DNA from: Actinomycetota bacterium | GTDB taxonomy: Bacteria; Actinomycetota; Acidimicrobiia; Acidimicrobiales; Ilumatobacteraceae | Assembly: GCA_016871295.1 (NCBI GenBank) | Contig: VFZD01000008.1 | Coordinates: forward strand, 1-39,531 | DNA: 39,531 nucleotides | Reading direction: 5' to 3' | Shown: piece after piece, positions 22,158 through 31,162 of the stretch | Layout of the letters: every line of letters starts with the position of its first letter | How positions within the stretch are numbered: the first letter of the stretch is position 1 | Notes under the pieces: model-generated | Seen by the model: the letters and a program-made list of their open reading frames with translations, nothing else | Told to the model about the DNA's origin: nothing | Database searches by the model: none | Translations under genes and position numbers: made by a program

Positions 22158-24536
22158 TTGGTCGAGCGCCGTCGTGATTCAGATTTGTCGTTGATCGCAC
22201 AGTCGACGGCCGAGTTGTCGCACCTCGCCAGAAAGATTCGCGACCAAACATTCGGCGGCCGCGTCACCTACTCGCCGAAGGTTTTTGTTCCGTTGACGAT
22301 GCTTTGTCGCGACAAGTGCGGCTACTGCACCTTCGCCCAGCCCCCGGCGAAACTCGACAACCCGTACCTCTCGCCCGACGAAGTCTTGGCGATCGCCAAA
22401 GACGGCGCGAAGTTCGGTTGCCACGAGGCCCTGTTCACCCTCGGCGAGCGTCCCGAGTTGCGTTACGAAGTCGCCCGCGAATGGTTGCGACGCAACAAAT
22501 ACGACAGCACCGTGCATTACCTGCACGACATGGCGGCGCTCGTGCTCAACGAAACGGGACTGCTTCCGCACGCCAACGCCGGGGCCCTCTATCGCGACGA
22601 GTTGGCGATGTTGCGCCCGGTCTCGCCGTCGCAGGGCATGATGATCGAAACTCTGCGCTCAGACTTGGCATGCCACCGCGGCGCACCGGACAAAGATCCG
22701 CAACGACGCCTCGACACGCTGCGCCTCGCGGGTGAACTTGACATCGCCTTTACCACCGGCATCTTGGTCGGCATCGGCGAAACCCGCCAAGATCGAATCG
22801 ACGCGCTTCTCGCGATCGCCGATCTGCATTCGAAACATGGCCACGTGCAAGAGGTCATCGTGCAGAATTTCTTGCCCAAGCCGTTGACGATCATGCAGCA
22901 CGAAAATCCGTGTCCACAAGACGAATATCTCTGGACGATCGCCGCGGCACGAATCATTTTGCCGCCGGAGATCCACCTGCAAGCACCCCCGAACTTGAGC
23001 GACGATTTCGCGATGTTGCTCGACGCGGGCATCGACGATTGGGGCGGGGTCTCACCTGTCACCGCGGATCACGTCAACCCCGAGCGCCCGTGGCCGTCGC
23101 TCGAGAAATTGCGTCAGGCGACCGAGACGCGCGACAAGTCACTTGCACCGCGCCTGACGATTTACCCCGAGTTCGCCAACAATCCCGAGAAGTGGCTGGA
23201 CGAGTCGTTGCACTTCAAAATTTTGGATCGCAGCGACGCCGAAGGGCTGTCGCGCGACGACCCCGGCCAAATCTGGCCCGAGAAAACGACGCCAGCCGAT
23301 GTCGTGCACGACGGCGCAGAGGTCGTGCTGATCGGTCATCGATCGACGCAGTGGTATTCGGGGGCGAGCAATCCCCCGCCGGTTTTGGTCGAATCGGGTC
23401 GAAACCTCGGCATGAGCAACGGCCCGATCGCCGAAGTTCTGCGGGGCGTCGAACTTGGTCAACGGGTGGATGTCGATCAAATCGTGACGCTGTTCTCGGC
23501 GCGCGGCAACGAAGTCTTGGCGGTCGCCCGACTTGCCGACGACCTTCGCCGACAGGCAGTCGGCGATGTCGTGACATGGGTGCACAACCGCAACATCAAC
23601 TACACGAATGTCTGCACCTTCAAGTGCAAGTTCTGCGGATTCTCGAAGGGCCCGCTGAGTTTGAATTTGCGCGGCACGCCATATTTGTTGACCCTTGATG
23701 ATGTCGCCGCGCGGGCCGCCGAGGCGTGGCAACTCGGGGCTACCGAAGTAACCCTGCAGGGCGGCATTCACCCCGACTTTGACGGCGACTATTACATCGA
23801 TGTCGCCCGCGCCGTGAAAGCCGCGGTGCCCGGAATGCACGTACATGGCTTCACGGCGCTCGAAGTCACCGAAGGTGCGCGCCGCCTCGGTGAGCCGTTG
23901 CACGATTACATTCTTCGCCTCAAAGCAGCGGGGCTCGACTCGTTGCCCGGCACCGCGGCCGAGATACTCGACGACGATGTGCGCAAGATAATCTGCCCCG
24001 ACAAAATCAACACCGCAGAATGGCTCGAGTGTCACCGTGTCGCGCACAAAGCCGGACTGCGCTCGAATGTGACGATGATGTTCGGCTCGGTCGAGCATCC
24101 GCCCAGTTGGGCCGAGCATTTTGTTCGCACGCGGGAGTTGCAGATCGAGACGGGCGGTTTCACCGAGTTCGTCGGCCTGCCGTTCGTGCACATGGCGTCG
24201 CCGATTTATCTGCAGCACAAGTCGCGGCGCGGCCCGACTTTCAGAGAGACGTTGCTCGTGCACGCCATCGCCCGCATCGCATATCGGGGGTTGATCGACA
24301 ACATCCAAGTGTCATGGACGAAAGTCGGCACGGCGGGCGTTACCCAACTGCTGCAGGCCGGTTGCAACGACCTGGGTGGCACCTTGATGAACGAAAACAT
24401 TTCACGCGCAGCCGGCGCCAGCCACGGCCAGGCGATGACCGAAGATTCGTTCCAAGCAATAGTCGCACCTCTCGGTCGCCAACTTGAACAACGCACGACA
24501 CTCTACGCCCGTCGAAATGCGCACTCTGCCGTTTAG
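22158..24536 (+). CDS. fbiC: FO synthase, fused CofG-CofH (FbiC)
   Basis: A 792-residue enzyme with two radical SAM domains. It joins 5-amino-6-ribitylaminouracil to tyrosine to make FO, the deazaflavin core of coenzyme F420. The CofG half has C50-C54-C57 (LCRDKCGYCTF) and the CofH half has C486-C490-C493 (VCTFKCKFCGF); the CofH half also shows LQGGIHPDF and EFVGLPFVHM. TTG start, supported by GGAGGG five bases upstream. The 116 bases before it hold a weak 5-bp hairpin near 22042-22062 and no clear promoter. Fusion of the two halves is usual in actinobacteria. Together with the luciferase-like oxidoreductases it shows that the cell makes and uses F420. Confidence 0.97.
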   Translation: MVERRRDSDLSLIAQSTAELSHLARKIRDQTFGGRVTYSPKVFVPLTMLCRDKCGYCTFAQPPAKLDNPYLSPDEVLAIAKDGAKFGCHEALFTLGERPELRYEVAREWLRRNKYDSTVHYLHDMAALVLNETGLLPHANAGALYRDELAMLRPVSPSQGMMIETLRSDLACHRGAPDKDPQRRLDTLRLAGELDIAFTTGILVGIGETRQDRIDALLAIADLHSKHGHVQEVIVQNFLPKPLTIMQHENPCPQDEYLWTIAAARIILPPEIHLQAPPNLSDDFAMLLDAGIDDWGGVSPVTADHVNPERPWPSLEKLRQATETRDKSLAPRLTIYPEFANNPEKWLDESLHFKILDRSDAEGLSRDDPGQIWPEKTTPADVVHDGAEVVLIGHRSTQWYSGASNPPPVLVESGRNLGMSNGPIAEVLRGVELGQRVDVDQIVTLFSARGNEVLAVARLADDLRRQAVGDVVTWVHNRNINYTNVCTFKCKFCGFSKGPLSLNLRGTPYLLTLDDVAARAAEAWQLGATEVTLQGGIHPDFDGDYYIDVARAVKAAVPGMHVHGFTALEVTEGARRLGEPLHDYILRLKAAGLDSLPGTAAEILDDDVRKIICPDKINTAEWLECHRVAHKAGLRSNVTMMFGSVEHPPSWAEHFVRTRELQIETGGFTEFVGLPFVHMASPIYLQHKSRRGPTFRETLLVHAIARIAYRGLIDNIQVSWTKVGTAGVTQLLQAGCNDLGGTLMNENISRAAGASHGQAMTEDSFQAIVAPLGRQLEQRTTLYARRNAHSAV

Positions 24537-24652
24537 ACGCTGCGCCAAGTTGACCTGACAAGACATTTGGGCATCCTGACATCGTGCCAACTCTCACAAA
24601 ATTTTTTGCATCGCGAGCCACATTTGTGAATCAACGCTGAGTACTTTGCCTA

Positions 24653-24676
24653 TTGAGGCGACAAAAGTTGTCTCAA
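24653..24676 (+). promoter_or_regulatory. Imperfect palindrome upstream of hsp20
   Basis: TTGAG-N14-CTCAA with further internal matches forms a 24-bp imperfect palindrome ending 21 bases before the hsp20 ATG. Arms resemble the HspR HAIR element (CTTGAGT-N7-ACTCAAG), but the spacing is longer. It may bind a heat-shock repressor. No CIRCE element is seen. The rest of the 161-base interval after fbiC shows no hairpin with a U-tract. Confidence 0.35.
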
Positions 24677-24697
24677 ATTCAAGAGAAAGAGGCCAAC

Positions 24698-25144
24698 ATG
24701 GTCAACAAGGGATTGTCACTGAGGCTCCCGACCTCGAGTCGCGAGTTGCTCGATTTTCCGCACAGGTTCGGTTGGTTCGACGACCTGATGCCGAGGTCGT
24801 TCTTCACCAATACCGAACTCAAGCCGATCAAAATCGAAGAATTCACCAAAGACGGCAAACTTGTCGTCCGCGCCGAACTTCCGGGCATCGACCCCGAAAA
24901 AGACATCAGCGTCTCGATTCAGGATGGCTACTTGGTGATCAAGGGCGAGCGTCGCGAAGAAAGCAAAGATGAATACCGAACCGAATTCAGCTACGGCAGT
25001 TTCACCCGAACCATCGCCTTGCCTCGCGGTTTCAACGACGACACCGTGCACGCCGACTACAAAGACGGCATTCTCGAGGTTTCGTTAGATCTACCGGCCC
25101 CCGTCTCGAAAGAGAAAAAGATTCAGGTAAAAAGCAAGAAATGA
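24698..25144 (+). CDS. Small heat shock protein, Hsp20 family
   Basis: A 148-residue alpha-crystallin-domain chaperone that holds unfolding proteins. The core runs from KIEEFTKDGKLVVRAELPGI through DGYLVIKGERREE to the closing motif DGILEVSLDLP. A lysine-rich tail (VSKEKKIQVKSKK) follows, without the classic IxI/V motif except IQV. ATG 24698 is chosen with AAAGAGG six bases upstream; the frame opens earlier. Its stop is one base from the convergent ribF stop. Confidence 0.94.
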   Translation: MVNKGLSLRLPTSSRELLDFPHRFGWFDDLMPRSFFTNTELKPIKIEEFTKDGKLVVRAELPGIDPEKDISVSIQDGYLVIKGERREESKDEYRTEFSYGSFTRTIALPRGFNDDTVHADYKDGILEVSLDLPAPVSKEKKIQVKSKK

Positions 25145-25145
25145 C

Positions 25146-26108
25146 TCAGGCGCGCGACACCGAGCGCGTCTGCTCGATGTCGTGCTTGAGTTGCATCTTC
25201 AACGCGTCGATACTTTCGAACTTGCGCTCGCCGCGCAAGAAATGCGAAAACGATATGCGCACGGACTCTCCGTAGAGGTCACCGTCAAAGTCGAGCAGGT
25301 GCGCCTCGAGCATCGAGTGTTCGGCGTATTCATGGAAGGTCGGTCGTCGACCGAGGTTGATCGCACAGACATATCGTTGGCCGTTGTGTCTGGTGAAAAA
25401 CCCCGCGTAGACACCATCGGCCGGGACGCAGATCGCGCGCGGCACCTCGACATTGGCGGTCGGAAAGCCGATCTGCTTGCCTCGCTCGTCGCCGTGCACG
25501 ACCTTGCCCCGCAACTCGAAATGGTGGCCGAGCAATTGTGTCGCAAGTTCGACCTGACCCCCGGCCAGGGCGCGTCGGATCGCCGTGCTGCTGACCGGCT
25601 CGTCTACACCGTCACCGCGCGGAATCAACTCGATCGGTGAAACATCGAAGCCATGCTTCGGTCCGAGTTCGCGCAACAGTGCCACATTGCCGCCCCGCTT
25701 GTATCCAAAATGGAAATCCTCGCCGATGATCACCCGTACCGCCGACAGCCCGTCTACAAGAACTCGCTTCACGAAGTCGGTCGGGGTCTCGCGACTCGAT
25801 TCTTCGTCGAACTTGACGATGCATGTCGCATCTAGGCCCGTGGCGCCCAAGAGTTCGAGTTTTTGCTCCAAATCGGTGAGCAAGAGCGGCGCCGAGTTGG
25901 GCCGAACGACGGTCGCGGGGTGCCGATCAAAGGTGACCACGACACTGCGCGCACCCAGAATCTCGGCCTGCTGACAGACCTGCTCGATCACGGCCCGATG
26001 TCCCCGGTGCACGCCGTCATAGGCGCCGATGGTCACGACGCTGCGCACCGCACCCGTGCCGTCACCGAAATCAAACGTCGAGTCGTTGACGATGATCATC
26101 GGAATCAC
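25146..26108 (-). CDS. ribF: Bifunctional riboflavin kinase / FAD synthetase
   Basis: A 320-residue enzyme that makes FMN and then FAD from riboflavin. The N-terminal adenylyltransferase has VTIGAYDGVHRGH (an HxGH nucleotidyl motif) and SSTAIRRALAGG; the C-terminal kinase has GKQIGFPTANVEV and the catalytic region around LEAHLLDFDGDLYGE. The GTG at 26108 overlaps the truB stop (GTGA), which suggests coupling; ATG 26099 is an alternative. In most actinobacteria rpsO follows ribF directly; here ribE-fbiC-hsp20 lie between them. Confidence 0.95.
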   Translation of the reverse strand: MIPMIIVNDSTFDFGDGTGAVRSVVTIGAYDGVHRGHRAVIEQVCQQAEILGARSVVVTFDRHPATVVRPNSAPLLLTDLEQKLELLGATGLDATCIVKFDEESSRETPTDFVKRVLVDGLSAVRVIIGEDFHFGYKRGGNVALLRELGPKHGFDVSPIELIPRGDGVDEPVSSTAIRRALAGGQVELATQLLGHHFELRGKVVHGDERGKQIGFPTANVEVPRAICVPADGVYAGFFTRHNGQRYVCAINLGRRPTFHEYAEHSMLEAHLLDFDGDLYGESVRISFSHFLRGERKFESIDALKMQLKHDIEQTRSVSRA

Positions 26109-26983
26109 GCTACTGCGCTGGCCATGACGATGCTCGGTTTTGCCCTGCCCGAAACACTCTCGACATAGACGGCGAGCACCGCCCCCTCATCGTTGACGAT
26201 CACCCACGGCGCCGGCGAATCAAACCGCTCAAGCTCGCTGCCGTTGCGCACGAGCGATTGCATTCTCTTGTCGGCCACAACTCTGCTCATGTTGCGCACC
26301 GCCGTTATCGGTGCGAGCAAGACTGGCGATTCAAGCGACGATGTTTCGGTCTGCGCAAAATCACCGACGCTCGTGCGACGAAGCCGACGCAGGTGGGCCG
26401 ACCCGCCAAGTGCCCGACCCAGGTCATCGACCAGTGACCTTATATATGTGCCGGAACTGCAGTGCACCTCGAAGTTGCAGATGTTCGGCTCGGGCATATC
26501 GATAACTTCGAACGAAAAAATCGTCAGGTCGCGCGCCGCTCGCTCGACCTCGATGCCCTGGCGCGCCAACTGATGCAGTCGAACACCACCCACCTTGAGC
26601 GCCGAGACCATCGGCGGAACCTGTTTGATCGCGCCGACGAAATCGTTTGCCGCCGTGCGACGAATATCGGCCAGCGATATATGCGACATGTCGTGGGTCG
26701 CCGTAACTGCACCCGAAGAGTCGAGGGTCGATGTCGAAGAACCGAGCACGATTTGACCTGTGTATTTTTTGTCGAGCCCCGAGAGAAAAGTGAGCAGACG
26801 CGTCACATAGCCGACGCCGACGAGCAGCACACCCGTTGCGTCGGGGTCGAGGGTGCCGGCATGACCGACTCGGCGCTCGCCCAGTTGCCTGCGCAAGACG
26901 CCGACCACGCCGTGGCTCGTCATGCCCGGGGGTTTGTCGACTATGACCAGGCCGTGCCTGGTCGGCGGCTTGCGTCGAGCCAC
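26105..26983 (-). CDS. truB: tRNA pseudouridine(55) synthase
   Basis: A 292-residue enzyme making pseudouridine 55 in the T-loop of tRNAs. The catalytic aspartate is in GHAGTLDPDATGVLLV, and KPPGMTSHGVV, KKYTGQIVLG and CSSGTYIRSLVDDLG match the TruB fold. A C-terminal PUA-like segment follows. GTG start at 26983, five bases after the rbfA stop; ribF overlaps its end. Confidence 0.95.
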   Translation of the reverse strand: MARRKPPTRHGLVIVDKPPGMTSHGVVGVLRRQLGERRVGHAGTLDPDATGVLLVGVGYVTRLLTFLSGLDKKYTGQIVLGSSTSTLDSSGAVTATHDMSHISLADIRRTAANDFVGAIKQVPPMVSALKVGGVRLHQLARQGIEVERAARDLTIFSFEVIDMPEPNICNFEVHCSSGTYIRSLVDDLGRALGGSAHLRRLRRTSVGDFAQTETSSLESPVLLAPITAVRNMSRVVADKRMQSLVRNGSELERFDSPAPWVIVNDEGAVLAVYVESVSGRAKPSIVMASAVA

Positions 26984-26988
26984 TTGGA

Positions 26989-27414
26989 CTAGTTTTCGTT
27001 TTTCTTGTCGCCGAAGAGTTCTCGGCGACGAATTTCGTCGAGCCGCAAGACTTCGTCGATGCGTTGGGCGGCACGAATCGAGTCATCGGGCCTGAACTGC
27101 AACACGGGCGTGCGACGCGCGCGAACCTGATCGGCGATCACGCTCTGCAAACGCTTGCGATGATCTTCGAGCGCCTCGAGGATCAACTCGTCGCCCTCGG
27201 CACCCTGCATCGAGTCGTAAAAAACTATGCCGCGATTCATTTCAGAGTCGACATCGACCGTTGTTATCGACACGAATCCGAGCCGTTCATCGTCGATCTT
27301 GGCGAGTTCGTCGGCGATCACTTCGCGCAACGTTTCGCTCAATCTCGCGGTTCGGGCGAACCTTCGACGATTGTCGGCTCGCGCCGGTTTCGGGCGTCGT
27401 CGCTGATTGGCCAT
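26989..27414 (-). CDS. rbfA: Ribosome-binding factor A
   Basis: A 141-residue KH-like protein that matures the 5' end of 16S rRNA and helps cold adaptation. Pattern: RTARLSETLREVIADELAKI, DERLGFVSITTVDVDSEM, and RTPVLQFRPDDSI near the end. A basic N-terminus precedes it. It heads the rbfA-truB-ribF run and faces leuS across 23 bases; nusA and infB, which often precede it, are not here. Confidence 0.93.
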   Translation of the reverse strand: MANQRRRPKPARADNRRRFARTARLSETLREVIADELAKIDDERLGFVSITTVDVDSEMNRGIVFYDSMQGAEGDELILEALEDHRKRLQSVIADQVRARRTPVLQFRPDDSIRAAQRIDEVLRLDEIRRRELFGDKKNEN

Positions 27415-27437
27415 ACGCCGTTTAGGATACGGAGGTC
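27415..27437. promoter_or_regulatory. Symmetric bidirectional promoter of rbfA and leuS
   Basis: The 23-base gap contains TAGGATA (27423-27429). Read on the plus strand TAGGAT (27423-27428) is a -10 box nine bases before leuS ATG; read on the minus strand TATCCT (27429-27424) is a -10 box nine bases before rbfA ATG. The two start codons are mirror images around base 27426. leuS also has GGAGG, but only two bases before its ATG. Confidence 0.55.
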
Positions 27438-30332
27438 ATGGGCACAACTACCGAATCCTTCCAGCCCGGTCGCGGCGGGTCGATTCCCGCCTTTCGTTAC
27501 AACGCCGATCTCGCCGCGAAAATCGAAGAAAAGTGGCAGGCCAAGTGGGAGCAAGATCGAACTTTTGAGGCGCCCAACAACGCCGGCCCGTTGGCCGACA
27601 AGGCGCGGGTGGCGGGCAGGGAGAAGTTGTTCATCCTCGACATGTTTCCCTACCCGTCGGGCGCGGGGCTGCACGTCGGACACCCTCTCGGCTACATCGC
27701 CACCGATGTATTCGGCAGGTTCAAACGGATGACCGGCAAGAACGTTCTGCATTCGATCGGCTACGACTCGTTCGGTCTGCCCGCCGAGCAACACGCGATC
27801 GTCACGGGCATTCACCCACGCATCAACACCGAGACGAACATCGCCAACATGCGCAGACAGTTGCGTCGCCTCGGCCTGGCCCACGATCAGCGGCGCAGCA
27901 TCAGCACGACCGACGAGGGTTACTACCGCTGGACGCAATGGATTTTCTTGCAGATTTTCGACTCGTGGTTCGATGGCGAGCGTGGCAAAGCGCGGCCGAT
28001 TCGCGAACTGATCGCAGAATTTGATTCGGGCAGACGCGCAACCAGAGGCAAGCCGTGGCGAGACATGTCGCCGCGCGAGCGCGCGCAGCTGGTGAACGAT
28101 CACCGCCTCGCCTATCTCGCCGATGCGCCCGTGAACTGGTGTCCGGGCCTCGGCACGATTCTCGCCAACGAAGAAGTCACACCCGAAGGTCGCAGCGACA
28201 TCGGCAACTACCCGGTGTTCAAGCGCAAGATGCGCCAGTGGACGATGAGGATCACGGTTTATGCCGACCGCCTGCTCGACGACCTCGACCGTCTCGACTG
28301 GCCCGAGTCGATCAAGTTGATGCAGCGCAACTGGATCGGTCGCAGCACCGGTGCCAGAGTTCGATTCGCCTCGACAGCCGGCGACATCGAAGTGTTCACC
28401 ACGCGCCCCGACACGTTGTTCGGTGCGACATTTATGGTGCTCTCACCCGAGCACCCGCTCGTCGACTCGCTCACGACATCGGCGCAACGCAAGGCAGTCG
28501 ATGCATATCGCGCGCAGGCCGCAACCGTTACCGACGCCGATCGTCAGAGCGAGACGCGCGAAAAGACGGGCGTGTTCAGCGGGGCACATGCGACGAACCC
28601 GGTGACCGGCAAAGAGATTCCCGTGTGGATCGCCGACTACGTGCTGATGGGCTACGGCACCGGCGCGATCATGGCCGTGCCGTCGGGCGACGAGCGCGAC
28701 TTCGCCTTCGCCCGCAAATACGACCTGCCGATCATCGCCACGCAGATGCCACCCGATGCGTGGTTTGTCGACCGCGATGTTGAACCGTCGGCCGACTGCG
28801 CAACATGGCCCGATGCGTTCATCGGCGAAGGCGTCTACATCAATTCGCGCAACGATACGGGCGCCTCGCGCGGCGGCGCGTCCGACGACACGCTCGTGCT
28901 CGACGACATGACCGAGATGGCCGTGGCGAAAAATCGCACCAACGATTGGCTCGAGTCACGCGGCGCCGGAAGCGCGGCGGTCACCTATAAGTTGCGCGAC
29001 TGGTTGTTCTCGCGCCAGCGATATTGGGGCGAGCCGTTCCCGATCGTCTACGACCAAGACGACATGCCCGTCGGCGTGCCCGAGGCGTTGCTGCCCGTGA
29101 CGCTTCCCGAACTGGGCGACTTCAAACCACAGGCGCTTGACCCGAACGACCAGACCACAGACCCCCTGCCGCCACTGGCGCGGGTGAAAGATTGGCTGCA
29201 AATCGAACTCGATCTCGGCGATGGCCGAAAAACATATCGTCGCGAAGTGAATGTGATGCCGCAATGGGCGGGATCATGTTGGTATGAGTTGCGCTATCTC
29301 GACCCGACGAACACCGATCGATTCGTCGATGCAGATGTCGAGCGCTACTGGATGGGCCCGCAACGCGACGGCCACACCGGCGGCGTCGACCTTTATGTCG
29401 GCGGCGTCGAACATGCGGTGCTGCATCTCTTGTATTCGCGCTTCTGGCACAAAGTCTTGTACGACCTCGGTCATGTCTCGAGCGAAGAACCGTTTCACCG
29501 ACTTTTCAACCAGGGATACGTCCAGGCCTACGCATACCGCGACTCGCGCGGCCAAACCGTGCCCGCCAACGAGGTCGTCGAGCGCGACGGCAAGTTCACC
29601 CACGACGGCGAGAGCGTCGACCGCGAATACGGCAAGATGGGCAAGAGTCTGAAAAACATCGTCACCCCCGACGAGATGTACGACGAGTTCGGCGCCGACA
29701 CTTTTCGTCTCTACGAGATGAGCGCCGGTCCGCTGGACGCGAGCCGACCGTGGAACACCCGCGACGTCGTCGGCATGCAACGATTTTTGCAGCGCGCCTG
29801 GCGCAACATCGTCGACGAAGAAACCAATCAACCGCATGTTTCCGATGAACCCGCGCCGATCGAACTGCGTCGCGCCCTGCACCGGTGCATCAACGGCGTG
29901 CACCAAGACATGGAGAACCTGCGTTTCAACACGGCGATCTCGAAATTGATCGAACTGAACAACGCCCTGACGATTCATGTCAATTCGTCGGGGACCACAC
30001 CGCGCGAGGTCGCCGTGCCGATGACCCAGATGCTCTCGCCGCTGTGCCCGCACATCGCCGAGGAACTCTGGCAAAAGATCGGCGCGACAACCCCCTTGAC
30101 CTACGCGCCGTTTCCCCAAGCCGACCCGAACCTTTTGACCAGCGACACGATCGAGATCCCGGTGCAGATCAACGGTAAATTGCGCACTTTGATCGCCGCG
30201 CCGGCTGGGGTCAGCGACGACGATCTTCGGGCGCTCGCCCTCGCTGACGCAAAGGTCGTCGCCACCCTCGCCGGGGCCACGCCGCGCAAGATCGTGGTCG
30301 TGCCCGGTCGCCTCGTCAACTTCGTTCTGTAA
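27438..30332 (+). CDS. leuS: Leucyl-tRNA synthetase
   Basis: A 964-residue class I synthetase charging tRNA-Leu, of the long form common in actinobacteria. The HIGH motif is HVGH (79-82) in [17 protein letters not shown], the KMSKS loop is KMGKS (733-737), as is usual in this phylum, and the CP1 editing domain keeps the universal aspartate in [15 protein letters not shown]. The C-terminal anticodon-binding domain ends in [10 protein letters not shown]. Its TAA directly abuts the stop of the convergent luciferase-like gene. Start ATG 27438 fits the short promoter-to-start distance. Confidence 0.97.
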   Translation: MGTTTESFQPGRGGSIPAFRYNADLAAKIEEKWQAKWEQDRTFEAPNNAGPLADKARVAGREKLFILDMFPYPSGAGLHVGHPLGYIATDVFGRFKRMTGKNVLHSIGYDSFGLPAEQHAIVTGIHPRINTETNIANMRRQLRRLGLAHDQRRSISTTDEGYYRWTQWIFLQIFDSWFDGERGKARPIRELIAEFDSGRRATRGKPWRDMSPRERAQLVNDHRLAYLADAPVNWCPGLGTILANEEVTPEGRSDIGNYPVFKRKMRQWTMRITVYADRLLDDLDRLDWPESIKLMQRNWIGRSTGARVRFASTAGDIEVFTTRPDTLFGATFMVLSPEHPLVDSLTTSAQRKAVDAYRAQAATVTDADRQSETREKTGVFSGAHATNPVTGKEIPVWIADYVLMGYGTGAIMAVPSGDERDFAFARKYDLPIIATQMPPDAWFVDRDVEPSADCATWPDAFIGEGVYINSRNDTGASRGGASDDTLVLDDMTEMAVAKNRTNDWLESRGAGSAAVTYKLRDWLFSRQRYWGEPFPIVYDQDDMPVGVPEALLPVTLPELGDFKPQALDPNDQTTDPLPPLARVKDWLQIELDLGDGRKTYRREVNVMPQWAGSCWYELRYLDPTNTDRFVDADVERYWMGPQRDGHTGGVDLYVGGVEHAVLHLLYSRFWHKVLYDLGHVSSEEPFHRLFNQGYVQAYAYRDSRGQTVPANEVVERDGKFTHDGESVDREYGKMGKSLKNIVTPDEMYDEFGADTFRLYEMSAGPLDASRPWNTRDVVGMQRFLQRAWRNIVDEETNQPHVSDEPAPIELRRALHRCINGVHQDMENLRFNTAISKLIELNNALTIHVNSSGTTPREVAVPMTQMLSPLCPHIAEELWQKIGATTPLTYAPFPQADPNLLTSDTIEIPVQINGKLRTLIAAPAGVSDDDLRALALADAKVVATLAGATPRKIVVVPGRLVNFVL

Positions 30333-31133
30333 TCAGGCGCGCAGGTATCTGCCGGCGCGTTCGAGGGCGGCAAAATCGACCGAGCGGAACATCAACAAAA
30401 TAACCCGATCGACCCCCCACTTGCGCCAGCGCTCGAGACGCGGGTCGTCGCCGCGCACCAACGCCTCGTCGTAGTGCTCCCAAACCGATACCGAAAACGG
30501 CTTGTCGAGTTTCGACTCGGCATGGGCCGTTTGCGCAACCGCGAGAATCTCTTCGGCCCGTTCGTGAGTCGCGCGAATATTGATGCCGTTCGTTCTCGCA
30601 CCCGCGATCTTGGCCAAAGCGACGCTGTTCGCCCCGACGATGATTTCGGGAATCGGCGTAGCCACGGGAAACGCCGCCAGTTCGGCGCGACGCGAAGGCG
30701 ACCACATCTCGTTCATCACATCGAGCGCTTGCACGAAGACGGCATGACGATCGGCAAGTTTTGCCGGAGGCAACAAACCGATCGCTCGTCGTTCGGCGGC
30801 GAACAGACTCGTGGGTGACGCGCCCGCGCCGATGCCCAGAACAAATCTTCCGCCCGAGATCTGCTGCAAGGTGGCGATGCTGTTGGCCAAAATCGCCGGA
30901 TGACGATTGCCGACATTGACGACGAGAGGACCGATCTCGATTCTCGAGGTCGCCGCGGCGAGCGCACCGAGCAATGTGAAACACTCGGGCATATCGGGGG
31001 CTTGCATCACATCGCCCGCCAAGTGATCGACCGTCCACAGAGTTTGAAAACCCGCCGCTTCGGCGGCAATTGCGGCGTCGCGTGCAATCGGCCAAATCGC
31101 AGTACCCGGGTTGATCTGCAGGTCGAACCGCAT
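30333..31133 (-). CDS. LLM class F420-dependent oxidoreductase
   Basis: A 266-residue luciferase-like protein, shorter than the 300-350 residues usual for the family. Motifs: MRFDLQINPGTAIWPIARDAA start, LWTVDHLAGDV, the ATSRIEIGPLVVNVGNRHPA strand-loop with the cis-peptide region, and GGRFVLGIGAG. The FMN/F420 site is therefore present. The C-terminal extension is short. It is divergent from the PhyH-family gene, and the two promoters overlap, so they may be co-regulated. F420 rather than FMN use is inferred from fbiC in the window. Substrate unknown. Confidence 0.88.
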   Translation of the reverse strand: MRFDLQINPGTAIWPIARDAAIAAEAAGFQTLWTVDHLAGDVMQAPDMPECFTLLGALAAATSRIEIGPLVVNVGNRHPAILANSIATLQQISGGRFVLGIGAGASPTSLFAAERRAIGLLPPAKLADRHAVFVQALDVMNEMWSPSRRAELAAFPVATPIPEIIVGANSVALAKIAGARTNGINIRATHERAEEILAVAQTAHAESKLDKPFSVSVWEHYDEALVRGDDPRLERWRKWGVDRVILLMFRSVDFAALERAGRYLRA

Positions 31134-31162
31134 GCCTGCAGGCTAATTGGTAGAATTATTGC
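31134..31162. promoter_or_regulatory. Overlapping divergent leaderless promoters (LLM gene and phyH-like gene)
   Basis: Plus strand: TGG TAGAAT, an extended -10 box with TAGAAT at 31151-31156, then six bases and the ATG at 31163. Minus strand: TAGCCT at 31145-31140, then six bases and the ATG at 31133. The two -10 boxes are only five bases apart, so the two polymerases cannot bind together. Confidence 0.55.

Noticed and set aside
24537-24697. CIRCE heat-shock element before hsp20
   Set aside because: No TTAGCACTC-N9-GAGTGCTAA match. Only the TTGAG/CTCAA palindrome is present.
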